Below are positions 43,401 through 53,251 of a DNA stretch of 64,000 bases, piece after piece (within the stretch, counting starts at the first letter, position 1; each line of letters begins with the position of its first letter). Where the stretch lies: positions 3,073,001 to 3,137,000 of the forward strand of contig CM074758.1 of the NCBI GenBank assembly GCA_037355855.1. Direction: 5' to 3'. A program made the position numbers and the translations under genes. The notes beneath the pieces were generated by a model. It was not told the origin of the DNA and did not search any database. It saw nothing but the letters and a program-made list of their open reading frames with translations. Origin of the DNA: Pseudo-nitzschia pungens. Lineage: Eukaryota > Bacillariophyta > Bacillariophyceae > Bacillariales > Bacillariaceae.

Positions 43401-43945
43401 CCTTCATATAATTTGACGTTCGAGAGCTTCAAACGGAGTGTCTCTGCATGGGATTCTTGCTGGGATTTGGAGTCGTACCAGTTGAGGAGTTCGTTCCAGG
43501 CACCATGCCCGTCAGTCTCATCTCGGTATTGATTAACCTGGGAATATGCCCGCCCGTTGCATGTGGCCGCTGCGATGGTGGAGTACAAGACGTGATTTCG
43601 ATTTGGGTCCTTGTCAGCTTCTGCTCTGCTGTTCATAACCTTTTTGAATCCAGTACCGTATAACACACTCTCCACTTCAGCTTTCCATTTGACCCAGTTT
43701 GATTGACACCCGTCGAATGTCTTTACATCTCCTACACGGAGTGTCTGAAACCCTTCGCGTTCTTCTTTCTTTTCGAGTGCCTTCTCGAGTTTCGTGATCT
43801 TGTCTCGTAGGGTCTCTTCAGTACTTATGGGTTGAGGTTTAATGGTAGGTGTGAACAACCATTTGATTGCTCCTGTAATTGCTTGGGTGAAAGAGAAGTG
43901 GTATGTTTCGTTGGTGTTAACGGATAGGTCGGCGTCGAAGGACAT
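40491..43945 (-). pseudogene. CoDi-type Copia polyprotein, internally deleted and split by Gypsy copy 1
   Basis: Starts at ATG 43945. About 1150 residues belong to the element before the frame runs into the Gypsy LTR. Order: coiled N-terminus (KITKLEKALEKKEE), Gag (WVKWKAEVESVLYG...SLFIQNIHDSS), a short joint, the integrase C-terminal segment (TPDISHLRFHFYEPIWYY), an acidic linker, and reverse transcriptase (LDLMTADVGNAF, LYGLAGSSRAY, THVDDLIVVAK). RNase H then begins (IFCDSDHAHD, GAEFTALKDA) and breaks off at YVDNK. Protease and the catalytic integrase core are missing between gag and TPDISH. The Copia order (integrase before RT) is clear. The protein cannot act on its own. Confidence 0.9.
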
Positions 43946-44143
43946 GTTGGAATATATACTTTTTTTTTAAAAAAAAAATTGTACCGTAGGTAGTTAGTTT
44001 TAGGGTATGATCGTGTTCCAGTTAAAAATAAAAAGAATTTTCAATCGTGCGTGTTTCGAAATGTTGAGTATCGAATAACGCGTCGGTTGAATAATTCGTG
44101 TGGTAGAGTATGTAATTTTATTGCAATCTGCGACTGTTAATCG
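43946..44143. other. 5' leader of the Copia element
   Basis: 198 bp between the Copia start codon and the right 78-bp repeat. AT-rich with a T9A10 stretch at 43961-43979. No primer-binding site recognised. Confidence 0.5.
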
Positions 44144-44221
44144 ACAAGTTGTATAACTGGAAATTATGAGCTCTTATCGTTCTATCGATCTAAACATGTG
44201 TTCTCTCTCTTTTACATGGTC
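44144..44221. repeat. 78-bp direct repeat, right of the Copia element
   Basis: Identical by eye to 33940-34017, in the same orientation. Confidence 0.75.
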
Positions 44222-44639
44222 CGTCCGAAAACTGGTTCGCGACCCATCGCGACCCATCGCGACCCGATCGCAACCCAATCGCGACTTTTCTCAGAAAAAC
44301 GCGACCACAATTTTTTATTTCACAACCTTTTTTCCACTATTCTCAACCTTATTCCTTTTTTTTCTCCATCTCTGCATCGGTTTCTGGAAAATGTTCTGAT
44401 CTAGACCCTGATATTCAGTCCCTCGTCACCTTTTCATTCCATTTTACACATTTGACACATTTGACTCAATATAACAAATAATTTTTAATCAGATCATCTT
44501 CAATCACACAACTGTTACATCGCGCACCGTTGTAAAACTTTTTTTTTTAAGTGGTGTCACCTAACATACCGGTACCCCAGCTAAGAATCCTCCCTTCGCA
44601 TCACAACAAACAATTATTTCAATTTATTTTATTTTCACC
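44222..44639. other. Upstream region with GCGACCCAT repeats
   Basis: 44238-44288 holds four to five copies of TCGCGACCCA/TCGCAACCCA. Then come AT-rich sequence and a T9 run at 44539-44548 before the transposase-like gene. The GC-rich repeat may be a transposon end (see findings). Confidence 0.5.
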
Positions 44640-47600
44640 ATGCCGAAAGCTTCCTCCGACCCAAGGCACTTTGCCAATGAGCCCAGAATACCCAAGACAT
44701 TCCATTGTCGCAACTGCATTGCCTCCGGAAGAAGGAGAAAATCACAGCAATCCTTCAAGGGATACAAACAAGAATCGAGCCACTTTCACACCTACCGATA
44801 CGTATCTCAAGGCCTCTCCAGGCATCTCTATTCCAACAATGATTGCCGAACTTATTATGTTAAGAACGATCTTATGGATTTTATTTCTTCTGCGAAAGCC
44901 GAAGTCACCCTCCCTTTGGTCCGACACACACCATCACAGTATGGACTGACAATGACACAGAATGGACCACAAATCCCCCCCTCCCTTGCCCCAAATGACA
45001 CCGCCGTAACAACTTCTATCCATACCTCTCTCAATCCTCAAGTGATCGCCAATGTATTGATCCCACCCATGGACAGACAGGCAATCGAATCGCATATGGC
45101 TGAAAATGAGGAACAAATGAATGCAATCGATTCCGATGTTGATGTACCTGACAATTTTGATGCCAGTTCTGACACCGACATATCGGATTCCGAAATCATG
45201 AAAAGCACCACCATTTCCATAAACGAAAGAGAGGAAACATTCCGGAATCGCACTCTGTTCCCACCCCGTCCGGAACTTATTGCTGAAATCAACCTCCTCA
45301 ACATTATATCACAACACAAGCTACCTCTTTCCACTTATCAAACCATTTTCAACTGGGCGAAAGACAGCAACAATCTTCCCGGTTTCGATTTCAATATTAC
45401 ACCAACAAGAAAACGTGACGCCATTTTTCAAGAAATAAAAAAAAATCTTGGCATATCTTCCGAACCAAAATTTGAGCCCAAAATTGTGAATTGGCTTCCC
45501 GACAACAAACCCACCCAAATCTACGTCCGCTCTTTTCTGGATGCTTTGTATTCCCTTCTGTCGAACCCAGATTTAATGATGGAAGAAAATTTGTCATTCC
45601 CCAACAGCAATACCCCCTTGTCACCAGAGCATTTCCCGGTTCGAACTGATTCTTGTCCCATCACTGAGTTGCACCACGGATCATGGTGGTCGGATTCATG
45701 GAGATCCCTCTGCATAGAAGAAAATTCTGAAATCCTTGTTCCCATCATTTTTTACATGGATGGAATTAGCTTGGATGCGCACGGAAGACTATCACTCACT
45801 CCACTCAACATGACCCTAGGCATATTCAACATTGAAACCAGGAAAAGGCCGGAAGCATGGACAACAATCTATTTTCATCCTGACTCAGATTTGGAGAGCA
45901 TCCACCATTCAAGAAAACCATCTCCAAAAGAATCAATCCAAAACCTCCATAATGCCCTAGAAGTGGCGCTCCGATCTTTCAAAGAAGCATGCGAGTCCAC
46001 CCATGAAGGCATCCAATGGGATTTTCTCCCTTATGCCGGCCAATTGTGGCAAGTCAAAATGAAATTTGCAATAGCCTATGTCATCGGTGACACAGAACTG
46101 CATGATAAATTATGTGGCAAATATGGTTCCCGGTCGGGGGGTGTACAAAAGCTTTGCCGACACTGTAACTGTTCCACCAATGACATAAATATTCCATCAG
46201 CACAACAAACAGCCTCTCTTTGGGTCCCATCAGATTTTCATACATTTCCAGACTCAGATGCCACCACCACCAAGGAATATTTCAACAATATTTCTCACCA
46301 CCAAATCAGAAATGCATTCCACAGTCTCAACTTTGGTACCAATGTAAACAACATCCACCTAGCCACGCCCGGTGAATGCCTCCACATGCACCAGCTCGGG
46401 TGTGCCAAACGAGAGGTAGAATCCCTGGAGCAACTGATGAAGGGTTCAATACCATGCCCGTATGCTGATCACCTAAAGACCGGTGTTTCCACAGTAAATA
46501 CAATTGGGCATGTCTCTCAAAAATATGGAGCCCTTCTCTCAAGGCAGTCGGATCGCGACTTTCCCAGAACTAAATTCAGCTCCAATCTTCTATCTGTCAC
46601 TAAAAAAGAGGGGCACGATTACAGTGGTATGCTGATTTCGATTCTTCTAACATTGGTTTCTGAATCCGGCATTGCAATTTTGAGGGACAACTCATTTGTG
46701 AAGAACCACATTGATGTTATCGAACAAATCCTCTCTATGGAAGAATTTCTCAAACACGGCCGTCCTACCACAAAGTGCATCAAAAATCTTCCCAAAACCA
46801 TCATTCATTTCCTCAACTCTATCAATGGCACCTGCCTTAGGAAGGGAATGGGAACAAAATTGATAAAAAATCACCTCTACTTTCACATTCCGAAGTACAT
46901 CAGTCTGTGGGGTCCAACATTAGGTTTCGATTCTGCATATAGTGAAAGTCACCACAAGACAGAAATAAAAGCACCGTCCAAAAATACTCAACAAAATGCC
47001 GCAACCTTAGTCCATCAGACAACCCGTCGGAAAGAAGAAGCATCTCTCCTTCGACTCGCAACCTCTCATTACAAGTTGAAGAAAGTGGGTGGTGATCCTA
47101 AAGTCATATCCCGCAGGCCATCCCAGTATGGTGCCCGTTTCACCATTTTTCAGGATGGAATCAAAAGTTCGATGCGATGGATCAGACAACGGAACTACAA
47201 CAAACCATTTCATTCAAAAATTGTACTAGATTTTGTTTGTGACTCCGTCCTTCCTTTGCTGGATGACAGATCCAGCATATTTGGGTTCACCGAACACAAC
47301 AGATGGGATTCTGTGAATCGCGTCAACTACCTGTTCCGATGTCACCCCTCATACAGGTCTGATTCAGGCCAAGTTAACAGTGTATGGTTTGACTGGGCAA
47401 TGTTTGCAGTTGATGACAACACTGAAATCCCCTGTCAAATGCTGTGTTTTCTGCACGTGACAGATTTGAAACAACCCACATCGGCTGTGAATGGATACAA
47501 TGTCGATTCAGATGGAATCTATGCGGTTGTCAGAAAGTTTAGAGAAGATCCAAGGTCTACATCATCTCACTTTGTAAAAAGTGGCTATCTTGACAATACT

Positions 47601-47834
47601 TTATATTTATTCAACACTGACACTATTCTTTCGGAACTGGCAGTTGTTCCTGAACTGGACGAGAATGCGGAACCAGTAAACAATGGTCGGTGGTTCGTTG
47701 TTCACAATCGATTGCAATGGCTCGAATTCTTTGAAAAGAGGAATAATTCTATGACCTATACTACCTACGACAGCCTCTACTCCGCTTGCCCTGTACAACG
47801 AGAGGAATCAGACAGCACCGGCATTGCTGAATGA
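44640..47834 (+). CDS. Plavaka/CACTA-like transposase
   Basis: 1064 residues from ATG 44640, one exon. An N-terminal CRNC motif near residue 23 with a basic stretch may be a remnant zinc finger. Residues ~180-330 are variable and acidic. The core has FYMDGISLDAHGR (D374), LTLGIFN-type strand GIFNIETRKRPEAW, then YVIGDTELHDKLCG (D484) and a Cys cluster LCRHCNCS (~505). This order (DG..LD, 'fviGD', CxxC) matches Plavaka-type transposases of the CACTA superfamily as I recall them. ATPGECLHMHQLGC (~580) follows. The C-terminal ~250 residues resemble a beta-rich module (NSVWFDWAMFAVDD). A third catalytic acidic residue cannot be assigned. Uncertain; it could be another large KDZ-like transposase. 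Confidence 0.5.
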   Translation: MPKASSDPRHFANEPRIPKTFHCRNCIASGRRRKSQQSFKGYKQESSHFHTYRYVSQGLSRHLYSNNDCRTYYVKNDLMDFISSAKAEVTLPLVRHTPSQYGLTMTQNGPQIPPSLAPNDTAVTTSIHTSLNPQVIANVLIPPMDRQAIESHMAENEEQMNAIDSDVDVPDNFDASSDTDISDSEIMKSTTISINEREETFRNRTLFPPRPELIAEINLLNIISQHKLPLSTYQTIFNWAKDSNNLPGFDFNITPTRKRDAIFQEIKKNLGISSEPKFEPKIVNWLPDNKPTQIYVRSFLDALYSLLSNPDLMMEENLSFPNSNTPLSPEHFPVRTDSCPITELHHGSWWSDSWRSLCIEENSEILVPIIFYMDGISLDAHGRLSLTPLNMTLGIFNIETRKRPEAWTTIYFHPDSDLESIHHSRKPSPKESIQNLHNALEVALRSFKEACESTHEGIQWDFLPYAGQLWQVKMKFAIAYVIGDTELHDKLCGKYGSRSGGVQKLCRHCNCSTNDINIPSAQQTASLWVPSDFHTFPDSDATTTKEYFNNISHHQIRNAFHSLNFGTNVNNIHLATPGECLHMHQLGCAKREVESLEQLMKGSIPCPYADHLKTGVSTVNTIGHVSQKYGALLSRQSDRDFPRTKFSSNLLSVTKKEGHDYSGMLISILLTLVSESGIAILRDNSFVKNHIDVIEQILSMEEFLKHGRPTTKCIKNLPKTIIHFLNSINGTCLRKGMGTKLIKNHLYFHIPKYISLWGPTLGFDSAYSESHHKTEIKAPSKNTQQNAATLVHQTTRRKEEASLLRLATSHYKLKKVGGDPKVISRRPSQYGARFTIFQDGIKSSMRWIRQRNYNKPFHSKIVLDFVCDSVLPLLDDRSSIFGFTEHNRWDSVNRVNYLFRCHPSYRSDSGQVNSVWFDWAMFAVDDNTEIPCQMLCFLHVTDLKQPTSAVNGYNVDSDGIYAVVRKFREDPRSTSSHFVKSGYLDNTLYLFNTDTILSELAVVPELDENAEPVNNGRWFVVHNRLQWLEFFEKRNNSMTYTTYDSLYSACPVQREESDSTGIAE

Positions 47835-48449
47835 ACCATTCTACACTAGGCAGGTAACTAAACAATAAAAAATCTTTGTATCATTTGCTTCCGGCGTGAT
47901 TGAAATCGATTGTCTTCGTCGTCATTAAAATCGTCGTCGTTCTTCGATTCGATTATCTTCGTCGTCATTAAAATCGTCGTTGCTCTTTGCTCCGATAGTC
48001 TTTCTCTTCGTCGTCCTTCCTAAAATCGTCGTTAATCGTCGTTCTTCCTTAAATCATCGTTGCTGTTCGCTCCGATCGACCTCATCGTCGCTCTTTGTTC
48101 CGATAGCCTTCCTCTTCGTCGTCCTACCTGAAACTCTCGTCCTACCTGAAACCGTCGTCCCACCTGAAACCGTTGTCTTCCCTAAAATCGTCGTTCCAAT
48201 CATCTTCGTCGTCCTCCCTGAAATCGTCGTTGCTGTTCGCTTCGATCGTATTCGTCGTCCTTAACATCGTCGTTGCTCTTCGTCCTCATTGAAACCGCCG
48301 TTGCTCTTCGCTCCGATAGCCTTCCTCTTCGTCGTCCTCCCCGAAATCGTCGTTCTCCCTGAAATCGTCGTTGCTGTTCGCTTCGATCGTATTTCTCGTT
48401 GTCCTTGAAATCGTTTGGGTTGGGGTTGCACTTCGCTCCGACAGATCGC
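47835..48449. repeat. CGTCGT-rich minisatellite, array 1
   Basis: From about 47880 to 48415: irregular ~40-bp units of the type TCGTCGTTGCTCTTCGCTCC + GATAGTCTTCCTCTTCGTCG + TCCTNCCTGAAA. The gene 48450-50609 starts its 3' end right beside it. The same unit type appears on that gene's other side. Confidence 0.85.
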
Positions 48450-50609
48450 TCATCGAAATCCCCATCCCGAATCTGACTCCCAATCCGAATCCCATCCCGC
48501 ACGCAAATCCTTTACCAAATCATCGTCAGCATCTTGCTCATAGAAATCCTGGTCAGACAAATCATCATCAGAATCTGAGCCCAAACCCTCATCCACAACC
48601 CATTCCTCATCAGAATCTGAACCCGAACCCGCCTCCGCATCAGAATCTGAGCCCGAACCGGCATCGCCATTCTCTCCGGCTTCAGCCTGTGTAAGAGCAG
48701 CAACTGCATCATCAAAGACAACTTGGGCAGCATCTCTGACTGCCACGGCTTCATCACGAGCTGCTTGGGTTGCCATTTCTTCCGCTTCTGCCTCGTGCCT
48801 CTCATCCTGAGTGGCATTTTGATTCTCATCGATTTCCATCCAACGGTCCAACGCTGCTTGCCACTCAGCTTGTCGTTGCGCCAGCTCTACTTGCGCTGCC
48901 TGCAAATTAACTTCGGCCGCACGTCTTGCTCTTCTGTGCTTGCCCCAATCAAGCAAGCAGAACACAAATGTTTGTGGACCACGACCCCCTCTTCCCATTC
49001 CGTACTTTCCATAAAATTCAGGATTCTTGGTGGCAAAACCAATCTTATTTTCCAGACTGAAAACGGTACCTTCTTCATCTCTACCAAATTTGTCATAGTG
49101 AACACCGACCGGGTGTTGCACAAGTGTTGTGGAATTAAGGGAACAAAACTGATACAAAATTTCACCATTGTCATTCGAACCGGCACGGGTCATGGCTTTC
49201 TTGTGGTTTTTCAACTCTCGCGCAACAGCAAGAGGCACCACATTCAGCACCCCTTCCACTCCCTCGACAACAATGTTGCTCAGCTCTCTCAGAAGAAATG
49301 CACTGACTATCTTTGACTCTGTGAATGGCCGAAAGAATTTGTATCGCGAAAACAAATCCTTGGGGATTGGCCCGATCTGTCCTCCATACTGAGGGTTGGA
49401 ATATGCCCAATGAATCGGACGTCCTCTTCTGTTGATGTAAAACACACGTATTTTATGGCCGTCTGGAATAACGAAGGTTGCATTTCCCTTCCTAGGTGTA
49501 ACACTCGGGTTTTCAAGCATTTGGAAGAGGGCTCGAGTTGGTCTTTTGTACACCCCGCTGCTACCCCCGGTGCGACTCCTTTCTATGTGGTTATTCTTTG
49601 TCATTTTCTGGAGTTCCTGAAACAAGGATCCCACATGCTTTTGGTTCATTTGAAGGGCATCGCCTCCATGATAGAACCGAGCCAGTAGCAGGTTTTGTTT
49701 TTGTCCCAATTGAGGTGATTGAGAAAAACTGCCTACGATGACGGTAACATCACATTCTTCCCCACGATCCTTAACCGAAAACACCCTGGAATCTCTGAGA
49801 GATTGCACTGTATACACCGTATTATTGGCAATGGCTTTTGTACATGGAGTACCGTGCACCACAATCAGTTGCACCCGGTATGTTCTGATTTTATTCGGAT
49901 TGGCAATGTCAGGACACTCGACATCGACCACATTTACCTTTGTTTGCACCGCGTCGGAACTGGTAAGTTTGTAGGGTGTAACATCCAATGCTGCAGCTTC
50001 TCTAGCAAGATTGTACCCCACAACAAAATGTTTCACTCCAGCAAGGTTTGGCTCCTTCCCAAATCCATGGCAATCGATTACACTTTCCGAGATGAGGGGA
50101 GTGTCAATCATCACATTGTACTCTGGTATAACGATGTAACCATCATACCTAAGCTGCACCTGTCTGCTTTCGACTTCGATGAAATAACGGTGGGACCTCA
50201 TAACCTCCTGCTTTTGGTTATCAAAAATGCAGCCGTGACAGACCGAAACCTGACTCTGGTTGTTAATCAATGCATTTTTCATCTGTTGGATTCCGTCTGG
50301 CATATTGAAGCTATCACTTGTCCTTTTTTCTATGAGTCTAAAAATAGACCTCAGGCATTTCCTGCATGAAAATTTGTTACACCTTGTGCAAACAATGCCA
50401 TCAGAGGTGCGACCACAGTTTCTAGTGCCCTTCTTCCCCCTTGTACTTGCCTGCGTCAACGTCGCTATGCAACCCAAATTGCACCGGCATGTATTGTCCT
50501 TGCTCTTCTGCTCGTCCTTTCTCCTGAACCTCTCCTGCCTGATCTGCTTGTTTTCAACAATGTCTGTCCCAATTTTTTTGTTCTTCTTGGAAGATGTGGA
50601 TCGTGTCAT
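48450..50609 (-). CDS. Cys-rich protein with alanine/glutamate coiled coil and acidic tail, unknown function
   Basis: 719 residues from ATG 50609. Lys/Arg-rich N-terminus. Residues ~41-150 contain Cys clusters (CRCNLGC, CGRTSDG, CTRCNKFSCRKC, CHGC) that look like one or two zinc-binding modules. A ~400-residue middle without recognised motifs follows, including VGVHYDKFGRDEEGTVF. Residues ~575-660 are an Ala/Glu/Gln-rich coiled coil (AAEVNLQAAQVELAQRQAEW). The C-terminus is acidic (GSGSDSDAEAGSGSDSDEEW). It is convergent with the transposase-like gene, 615 bp away, and sits between minisatellites. It could be a transposon accessory protein, but I do not recognise the family. Confidence 0.65.
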   Translation of the reverse strand: MTRSTSSKKNKKIGTDIVENKQIRQERFRRKDEQKSKDNTCRCNLGCIATLTQASTRGKKGTRNCGRTSDGIVCTRCNKFSCRKCLRSIFRLIEKRTSDSFNMPDGIQQMKNALINNQSQVSVCHGCIFDNQKQEVMRSHRYFIEVESRQVQLRYDGYIVIPEYNVMIDTPLISESVIDCHGFGKEPNLAGVKHFVVGYNLAREAAALDVTPYKLTSSDAVQTKVNVVDVECPDIANPNKIRTYRVQLIVVHGTPCTKAIANNTVYTVQSLRDSRVFSVKDRGEECDVTVIVGSFSQSPQLGQKQNLLLARFYHGGDALQMNQKHVGSLFQELQKMTKNNHIERSRTGGSSGVYKRPTRALFQMLENPSVTPRKGNATFVIPDGHKIRVFYINRRGRPIHWAYSNPQYGGQIGPIPKDLFSRYKFFRPFTESKIVSAFLLRELSNIVVEGVEGVLNVVPLAVARELKNHKKAMTRAGSNDNGEILYQFCSLNSTTLVQHPVGVHYDKFGRDEEGTVFSLENKIGFATKNPEFYGKYGMGRGGRGPQTFVFCLLDWGKHRRARRAAEVNLQAAQVELAQRQAEWQAALDRWMEIDENQNATQDERHEAEAEEMATQAARDEAVAVRDAAQVVFDDAVAALTQAEAGENGDAGSGSDSDAEAGSGSDSDEEWVVDEGLGSDSDDDLSDQDFYEQDADDDLVKDLRAGWDSDWESDSGWGFR

Positions 50610-50616
50610 TGTTTTC

Positions 50617-51062
50617 GCGCCTATTCGTCGTCCTTGAAATCGTCTTCGCTATTCGTTTCGATCGTTTTGTCGTTGTCCTTGAAATTGACGTTGCTGTTCA
50701 CACCGATCACTTTCGTCTTTCTCGCCGTCCTTGAAATCGTCGTCCTACTTCGCTTCGATTGTATTCGTCGTCGTCCCTGAAATCGTCGTCCTACTTCGCT
50801 TCGATTGTATTCGTCGTCGTCCCTGAAATCGTCGTCCTTCTTCGCTTCGATTGTATTCGTCGTCGTCCCTGAAATCGTCGTTGCTCTTCGCTTCGATTGT
50901 ATTCGTCGTCGTCCCTGAGATAGTCGGCACTCTTCGCTTCGATTGTATTCGTCGTCGTGGTTGAGATCGTCGTTGCTCTTCACTTCGATCGTCTTTGTCG
51001 TCGTTGTTGAAATCGTCGTTGCTCTTCGGTCCGATCGTTGCTCTGCGTTTCGATCGTGTTCG
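50617..51062. repeat. CGTCGT-rich minisatellite, array 2
   Basis: Units such as CGCTTCGATTGTATTCGTCG followed by TCGTCCCTGAAATCGTCGTC (about 43 bp), four to five nearly perfect copies at 50740-50960, degenerate on both sides. Same orientation as array 1. Confidence 0.9.
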
Positions 51063-52369
51063 TTGTCAAGCAGTGGTTCGATGCGAAAAATGTTAGTACT
51101 AGTAATGATTCTAAATCAAACATGCACGATACACCTACATCTTAAAAGTAGAAAATACGAGAATATTTTTAGGGAACTATGCATACCTTTTCGGAACGCT
51201 CGGGTTATCGTCGTCGGTCCTCTTTGTTCCGATCGTCGTCGTCCCTCTTGCTTCCGATCGTGGTCGTTATCCCTCTTGCTTTCGATCGTGGTCCCTATTT
51301 GTTTTGCGAATGTACAAAATAAACAACAGGCGGTTAGTCGTCATCGTCGGCCCGGTTGGCATCGTCGTCTCTCTCTCTTCCGAACGGTATTCAATTACGG
51401 TACCTTTTAGTGTCGTCGTCTTTGTTCCGATCGTCGTCTTTGTTTCGATCGTCGTCTTTGTTTCAATCGTCGTCCCTCTTCGTTCCGATCGTCGTCTTTG
51501 TTTCAATCGTCGTCCCTCTTCGTTCCGATCGTCGTCGTCGTCCCTCTTCGTTCCGATCGTCGTCGTCGTCCCTCTTCGTTCCGATCGTCGTCGTCGTCCC
51601 TCTTCGTTCCGATCGTCGTCGTCGTCCCTCTTCGTTCCGATCGTCGTCGTCGTCCCCTGTGTGAATGTACAAAATAAACAAAAGGCGGTTAGTCGTCATT
51701 ATCGTGTCCCGGTCGTCCTCCTTCTGGATGACGACAATTCGCTCGTCGTCATCGTCCCTTTCTGCCACGATCGGTATTCAATTACAGTACCTTTTAGTGT
51801 CGTTGTTCCGATCGTCGTCGTCGTCCTCGTCGTCGTCCTCTGCAGGTTCGTTCGCGCGTTGTACTGGTAGATGTCTGGTTAAGCCAGATGACCCAAGGTC
51901 TGCAGCCCACCCTATCTTGATAGCAAAAGATAATAGCAAGGATTTCAAGAATGGCCAGTTCTATACTTTCTTTGCCATTTGTCTCTCCAAGATGGTACCA
52001 GGCGCCTTGTTCCCACTTTAAACTGGTCCGGCCAGAAAATTGCAACACGGAAAGGAAATCAAAAATTATGACACATCCTGTACGAGGGAGATGTGGGGCG
52101 GAAAATAAACACCGCGATAGTTACGTACTTTACAGTAGTCTACGGTACCGGGTGTACAGACTGCGTGAAAAAATGACATCAGTGTACGTAACTTGCAGTA
52201 GGAACTGTACATGCTGATGAGTACAAAAAAACGACTGGTTTGTAGAGTCTTGTATGCAGGGGATGTGTAGGTTTCCAGTACTGTGTACACTGTACGTACG
52301 GTACTGGTACAAATCTTTTGGCGCGAAGTGGTGGTTGGTTGTCCAGCGTTGGTATGTATGGTATTAACC
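51063..52369. other. Non-coding region with minisatellite array 3
   Basis: 51205-51660 has units TTCCGATCGTCGTCGTCGTC + CCTCTTCG (28 bp, about five clean copies at 51495-51655). A ~40-bp segment AATGTACAAAATAAACAA(C/A)AGGCGGTTAGTCGTCATCG occurs twice (51310 and 51665). AATTACGGTACCTTTTAGTG / AATTACAGTACCTTTTAGTG occurs twice (51393 and 51780). 51864-52020 can be read as a short peptide on either strand but has no known match. No gene is supported. Confidence 0.6.
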
Positions 52370-52877
52370 TTAGCATCATAATATTGCCCACTGCTGTATG
52401 CTGTAATATTATTTGCTAGTAGCATCGTAATAGTGCCCACTGTATGTTGCTAGCAGTAGGCTGTGATATTATTTGCTAGCATCATAATAATGCCGAACTG
52501 TATGTTGCTAGCACTAGTCTGTAATATTATTTGCTAGTAGCATTGTAATAGTGCCCACCACTGTATGTTGCTAGCACTAGGCTGTAATATTATTTGCTAG
52601 CATCATAATAGTGCCCACCACTGTATGTTGCTAGCACTAGGCTGTAATATTATTTGCTAGCATCATAATAGTGCCCACCACTGTATGTTGCTAGCACTAG
52701 GCTGTAATATTATTTGCTAGCATCATAATAGTGCCCACTGTATGTTGCTAGCACTACTAGGCTGTAATATTATTTGCTAGCATCGTAATAGTGCCCACTG
52801 TATGTTGCTAGCAGCCACTACTAGTAGGCTGTAATATTATTTGCTGGTAGTGACCACTGTATGTTGCTTGCAGTAGG
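52370..52877. repeat. 60-bp minisatellite
   Basis: About eight tandem copies of a 60-bp unit: CTGTATGTTGCTAGCACTAG, GCTGTAATATTATTTGCTAG, CATCATAATAGTGCCCACCA. The three central copies (52560-52740) are identical; the edges vary by small indels. Confidence 0.93.
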
Positions 52878-53251
52878 ATGTACTACAATACATTTTACCA
52901 CGATGACAACAGAAAGTGGTGGGAGTAACATTGATTTCTTTGCAAACCAATACGTTCCTCCTATTATTATTATAACCCCCTAAACAAAACCTTGCCCACG
53001 ACGCATGACCGACCCCTGACTGTTAGTAGTGCCTATGGACAACGGTTTTTTTTCCGTTTCCAAAACATTCAGTTCAAACTTGTTTTGTTCCACGGTGAAA
53101 AAAAGGATCATATCGTGTTTACATTTTAAACCTTTTGAGATCAATTGTTACGATCAAGCAATTGCCTAATGAATTCATGCTTCGGAGCCTTTAAGATGAA
53201 CAGACATAATTTCCATTTTCATACAGGAGCATCAGTTCACTGTGAAACATC
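52878..53251. other. Upstream spacer of the acidic-repeat gene
   Basis: 374 bp, AT-rich. Nothing recognised besides ATTATTATTATAAC near 52965. Confidence 0.45.

Noticed and set aside
51304..51870. 188-codon frame rich in SSLFVPIVVVVPLRSDRR.
   Set aside because: Translation of the 28-bp minisatellite; contains no other content.
51794..52048. Short frames on both strands near 51.9 kb (LIAKDNSKDFKNGQFYTFF on plus).
   Set aside because: No start context, no match recalled, and both strands are equally open; left as non-coding.
52370..52877. Regular repeats that could suggest a CRISPR array.
   Set aside because: Units are contiguous with no unique spacers, in a eukaryotic context; it is a minisatellite.
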